This document shows positions 21,902 through 23,767 of a DNA stretch of 23,767 nucleotides, in pieces. The first letter of the stretch is position 1. Each line of letters begins with the position of its first letter. The stretch comes from Prevotellaceae bacterium (GTDB lineage: Bacteria > Bacteroidota > Bacteroidia > Bacteroidales > UBA932), in NCBI GenBank assembly GCA_031268055.1, contig JAIRXY010000188.1, positions 1-23,767 of the forward strand, given 5' to 3'. A model generated the notes under the pieces. It worked only from the letters and a program-made list of their open reading frames with translations. It was not told where the DNA came from and did no database searches. Made by a program: the position numbers and the translations under genes.

Positions 21902-22588
21902 TTACAAAACGTTGGTGAATTCTACGCCATTGAATTTCCAGAACAAAATATCAAACCGGCCGCTGCTCACCGTAACGTTAGCGTCGTTGTCCATCTCATC
22001 GACCATAGTAGCGGTTACTTCAAATGTTCCGGAAAGGCTTACGCCCTCGACTTCTTTGTTGTTTCCGGCGGAGTATATAATCCGGCGGCTGCGAGTAAAA
22101 AAGAGCAAGCCTGATGTGACGGTTAGCGTGTTGGCTAAATCTTCGCCGTATGACAAGTGGGTTTCCAAGAGGTGATGCTGAGAGGTGAATTTTTGGTTGA
22201 CCAGCGCATATAATCCGGAGAGCGAATCGGATATTTCCGCTGGAAAATCAAACAATAGATCCATTTTTTCGCCGTAGATGCCTTTTTGCCCAATCATGGC
22301 AAACTGTAGCAGTCCGGGTGCTTTTTTTGAAATGCGCGCGCTGGGAGTGTTGTAGGAAGAGTAGAGCGTCCAATTTTGGTTGAATACCCAATCTTTGCTG
22401 GATGTAACAATCTTTGCTCCAGCAGTATTGTAGCCATACTCTGTGTATTTGGGCAGCTCATCTTCAAGTAGCGTTACGGTGTTATCAAACCAAGTTTCTT
22501 CGACGTTTGGCTTGCAGCCTGCCAGAACAAATGCTGTCAGGTAGAGGGAGAGGCGTACGGTGAGCAATATTTTTTTCATTTGCAACAT
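21902..22588 (-). CDS. Lipoprotein of unknown function
   Basis: The 228-residue product has a lipoprotein signal ending in LAGC (Cys25). The ATG at 22588 is preceded by a run of A residues; the ATG at 22579 (MKKILLTV) would also work and would shorten the signal by three residues. I do not recognise the family. The mature protein is rich in beta-prone segments (GLLQFAMIGQKG, TSGLLFFTRSRRIIYSAG, GTFEVTATMVDE, FDILFWKFNGVEFTNVL), with no Cys after the lipid anchor. It lies 9 bp after the barrel gene and 39 bp before the TonB-dependent receptor gene, so it is probably a ligand-binding or accessory subunit of that uptake system. This role is inferred from position only. Confidence 0.65.
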   Translation of the reverse strand: MLQMKKILLTVRLSLYLTAFVLAGCKPNVEETWFDNTVTLLEDELPKYTEYGYNTAGAKIVTSSKDWVFNQNWTLYSSYNTPSARISKKAPGLLQFAMIGQKGIYGEKMDLLFDFPAEISDSLSGLYALVNQKFTSQHHLLETHLSYGEDLANTLTVTSGLLFFTRSRRIIYSAGNNKEVEGVSLSGTFEVTATMVDEMDNDANVTVSSGRFDILFWKFNGVEFTNVL

Positions 22589-22597
22589 TTTTTTTAG

Positions 22598-23398
22598 CTA
22601 TAATAAAATAAACAAAGGAATGTATAGCCCTACTTGTGCTGTAATACCCAGATTGGTACGGTAGTAGGACTTGGTATTTTGGGAAAAACTCAACGGAATA
22701 CCAAACTCAAATCTAACGTTGTGGTTGTCGAAGCTTCCAAAGCGAATACCCAGCTTGGCGTGCATGTGGATGTAAAAGGGGGAAACGCTTTCAAAGTAGG
22801 AGGTTAGCCGCTGCTTAACTTCTTCGGGCGTACTAAATGCCGTGATGAACTTGGTAGCAGTGTGCACATTAATGTTAGCTATTGCGCTACCCTTGAGGTA
22901 AATCCCATAGTCGACCTTATTAGTCAGCGGGAAAGTCACCTCAACAGGTATGCTAACGTACGAGGCAACAGACCTTACGTCGTATACAGAGGTGTAGTGT
23001 ACAACTACATTATCTTCATAATCAACAATGTAAGCGCTTCCCTTGTAGTTTGGCCACCCAAATAGGTAGCTGTTGAGCTGGGAGTAGTAGATTCCTGCTG
23101 CAATGGCAAGGCGCATTTTGAAAAAGCCTTTTTCAGCTATCACTCCGACGTGGGGGTGGTTGACAGCAGGCGCGAGGCTTGGGCCGTTGCGAAAGTCCTC
23201 CAAGCGCATGAGTGCAACCTGATACCACGTATAACCTGCCGAAAATCCCAGCTGCACGCTGTTATCCGGTATATATACGCGGTGAAAGTAGTTTTTGTGG
23301 TCGGCATCGTAGCCTTCCTTGTGCCTATCCTTGCCGTGCGCAGCATGAATACAGCTCAGCAGCGCTATCGGCAGTCCTATTTTAGAGAGTATACTCAT
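22598..23398 (-). CDS. Outer-membrane beta-barrel protein
   Basis: The 266-residue product has a signal peptide ending near HAAHG (residue 22). After a charged linker (KDRHKEGYDADHKN) come about ten amphipathic strands, among them SVQLGFSAGYTWYQVALM, FKMRLAIAAGIYYSQL, YVSIPVEVTFPL, YGIYLKGSAIANINV and VRFEFGIPLSF. The SIP-(V/L)-x-V pattern is typical of PorT-like or OmpW-sized barrels of Bacteroidota. It is the first gene of the operon and has a perfect -7 box 32 bp upstream. Its role with the lipoprotein and the receptor is unknown. Confidence 0.65.
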   Translation of the reverse strand: MSILSKIGLPIALLSCIHAAHGKDRHKEGYDADHKNYFHRVYIPDNSVQLGFSAGYTWYQVALMRLEDFRNGPSLAPAVNHPHVGVIAEKGFFKMRLAIAAGIYYSQLNSYLFGWPNYKGSAYIVDYEDNVVVHYTSVYDVRSVASYVSIPVEVTFPLTNKVDYGIYLKGSAIANINVHTATKFITAFSTPEEVKQRLTSYFESVSPFYIHMHAKLGIRFGSFDNHNVRFEFGIPLSFSQNTKSYYRTNLGITAQVGLYIPLFILL

Positions 23399-23429
23399 TT
23401 GTCCGGCTGTATGGGATTTTTGTAGGAGG

Positions 23430-23437
23430 CAAAGTTA
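23430..23437 (-). promoter_or_regulatory. Candidate -7 box for the barrel-lipoprotein-receptor operon
   Basis: The minus strand reads TAACTTTG, a perfect TAnnTTTG match, 32 bp before the start at 23398. No clear TTTG is seen at -33. Confidence 0.55.
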
Positions 23438-23484
23438 ATATAAATATTGAAAAGGCAGCTTTTTTCTAAGAAAAAAAGAGTATT

Positions 23485-23512
23485 TTTGTTGCTCTATAAA
23501 GCTATATATTTG
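23485..23512 (+). promoter_or_regulatory. Candidate promoter at the start of the YgiQ-type gene
   Basis: TTTG (23485-23488), a 16-bp spacer and TATATTTG (23505-23512) resemble a Bacteroidota promoter. The box ends exactly on the TTG codon proposed as the start, which would imply a leaderless message or a different true promoter or start. Confidence 0.35.
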
Positions 23513-23767
23513 ATACACGCAGCACATAATTTTGGATTTCTTCCCACCTCGGCAAAAGAGTGCCACAGCCGAGGGTGGGAGTACGTTGATGTTATTCTTT
23601 TCACGGGCGATGCCTACGTTGACCACCCATCGTTTGGGGCAGCGGTGATTGCCAGAACGCTCGAGGAGCAGGGGTACCGAGTAGCCATTGTTCCGCAGCC
23701 CAACTGGCGCGACGATTTGCGCGACTTTAAAAAGCTCGGTGCGCCCCGGCTCTTCTTTGGCGTTACG
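23510..23767 (+). CDS. YgiQ family radical SAM protein, N-terminal part
   Basis: The frame is open to the end of the window. It reads FLPTS, then GWEYVDVILFTGDAYVDHPSF, then an AAVIART helix, QGYRVAIVPQPNWRDDL and LGAPRLFFGVT, a near-exact match to the conserved N-terminal cobalamin-binding-like region of YgiQ proteins. The radical SAM CxxxCxxC motif lies beyond the window. There is no ATG: the frame is open from a TAA at 23441, and TTG at 23510 gives nine residues before FLPT, about what other YgiQ proteins have. TTG at 23486 or 23489 are alternatives. No ATG, GTG or TTG follows before the conserved core. The biological role of YgiQ is not firmly established. Confidence 0.85.
   Translation, partial: MIHAAHNFGFLPTSAKECHSRGWEYVDVILFTGDAYVDHPSFGAAVIARTLEEQGYRVAIVPQPNWRDDLRDFKKLGAPRLFFGVT

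Noticed and set aside
23399..23509. Cobalamin riboswitch upstream of the BtuB-like operon
   Set aside because: The spacer is only about 110 bp and I see no B12-box-like sequence; the spacers at 21863 and 22589 are even shorter.

Overview
The window reads as chromosomal DNA from a member of the Bacteroidota, most likely Bacteroidales. The evidence is several upstream elements of the TAnnTTTG type used by that phylum's sigma factor, little Shine-Dalgarno signal, TonB-dependent receptors, lipoproteins with acidic residues after the lipobox cysteine, a SPOR-like periplasmic protein, a short SerA with Lys in place of the usual active-site His, and a YgiQ N-terminus of the Bacteroidales type. No rRNA, tRNA, CRISPR array or complete insertion sequence was found.

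Layout. (1) 1-414: 3' end of an Rpn-type PD-(D/E)XK nuclease/transposase gene with a terminator. (2) 470-2867, minus: a two-gene envelope operon (SPOR-domain protein, then a DUF6089-like barrel). (3) 3045-7026, minus: a compact operon of secreted EEP nuclease, 5'-nucleotidase lipoprotein and ModF-like twin ABC ATPase. (4) 7330-14041, plus: a TonB-dependent receptor followed by three lipoproteins with choice-of-anchor-J-like domains, closed by a strong terminator at 14193-14226. (5) 14407-17036, plus: a pRiA4b ORF-3-like protein and a DEAD-box RNA helicase. (6) 17241-18539: a low-GC, repeat-rich accessory patch with a YoeB-type toxin-antitoxin pair, a lipoprotein gene broken by an in-frame TAA, and a direct repeat enclosing hairpins. 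(7) 18540-19466, minus: serA. (8) 19814-23398, minus: an outer-membrane barrel, an unknown lipoprotein and a BtuB-like TonB-dependent receptor. (9) 23510-end, plus: the start of a YgiQ-type radical SAM gene.

How the genes may work together. Regions 3 and 4 are divergent from a shared 303-bp intergenic region. A secreted phosphodiesterase/nuclease, a 5'-nucleotidase, a TonB-dependent importer and acidic, probably surface-exposed binding lipoproteins would make a plausible system for capturing and trimming extracellular nucleic acids or nucleotides. This is an inference from neighbourhood and family; the substrate is not shown by the sequence. Region 8 looks like a second, separate uptake operon of unknown ligand.

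The non-coding DNA is unusually structured: two arrays of 23-bp units (one of palindromes) lie 3' of two of the lipoprotein genes; two related 87- and 130-bp hairpin elements abut ATTCAAA heptamer tracts; and the stop codons of four genes sit inside short tandem repeats, two of them (serA and the BtuB-like receptor) at the same position of the same heptamer.
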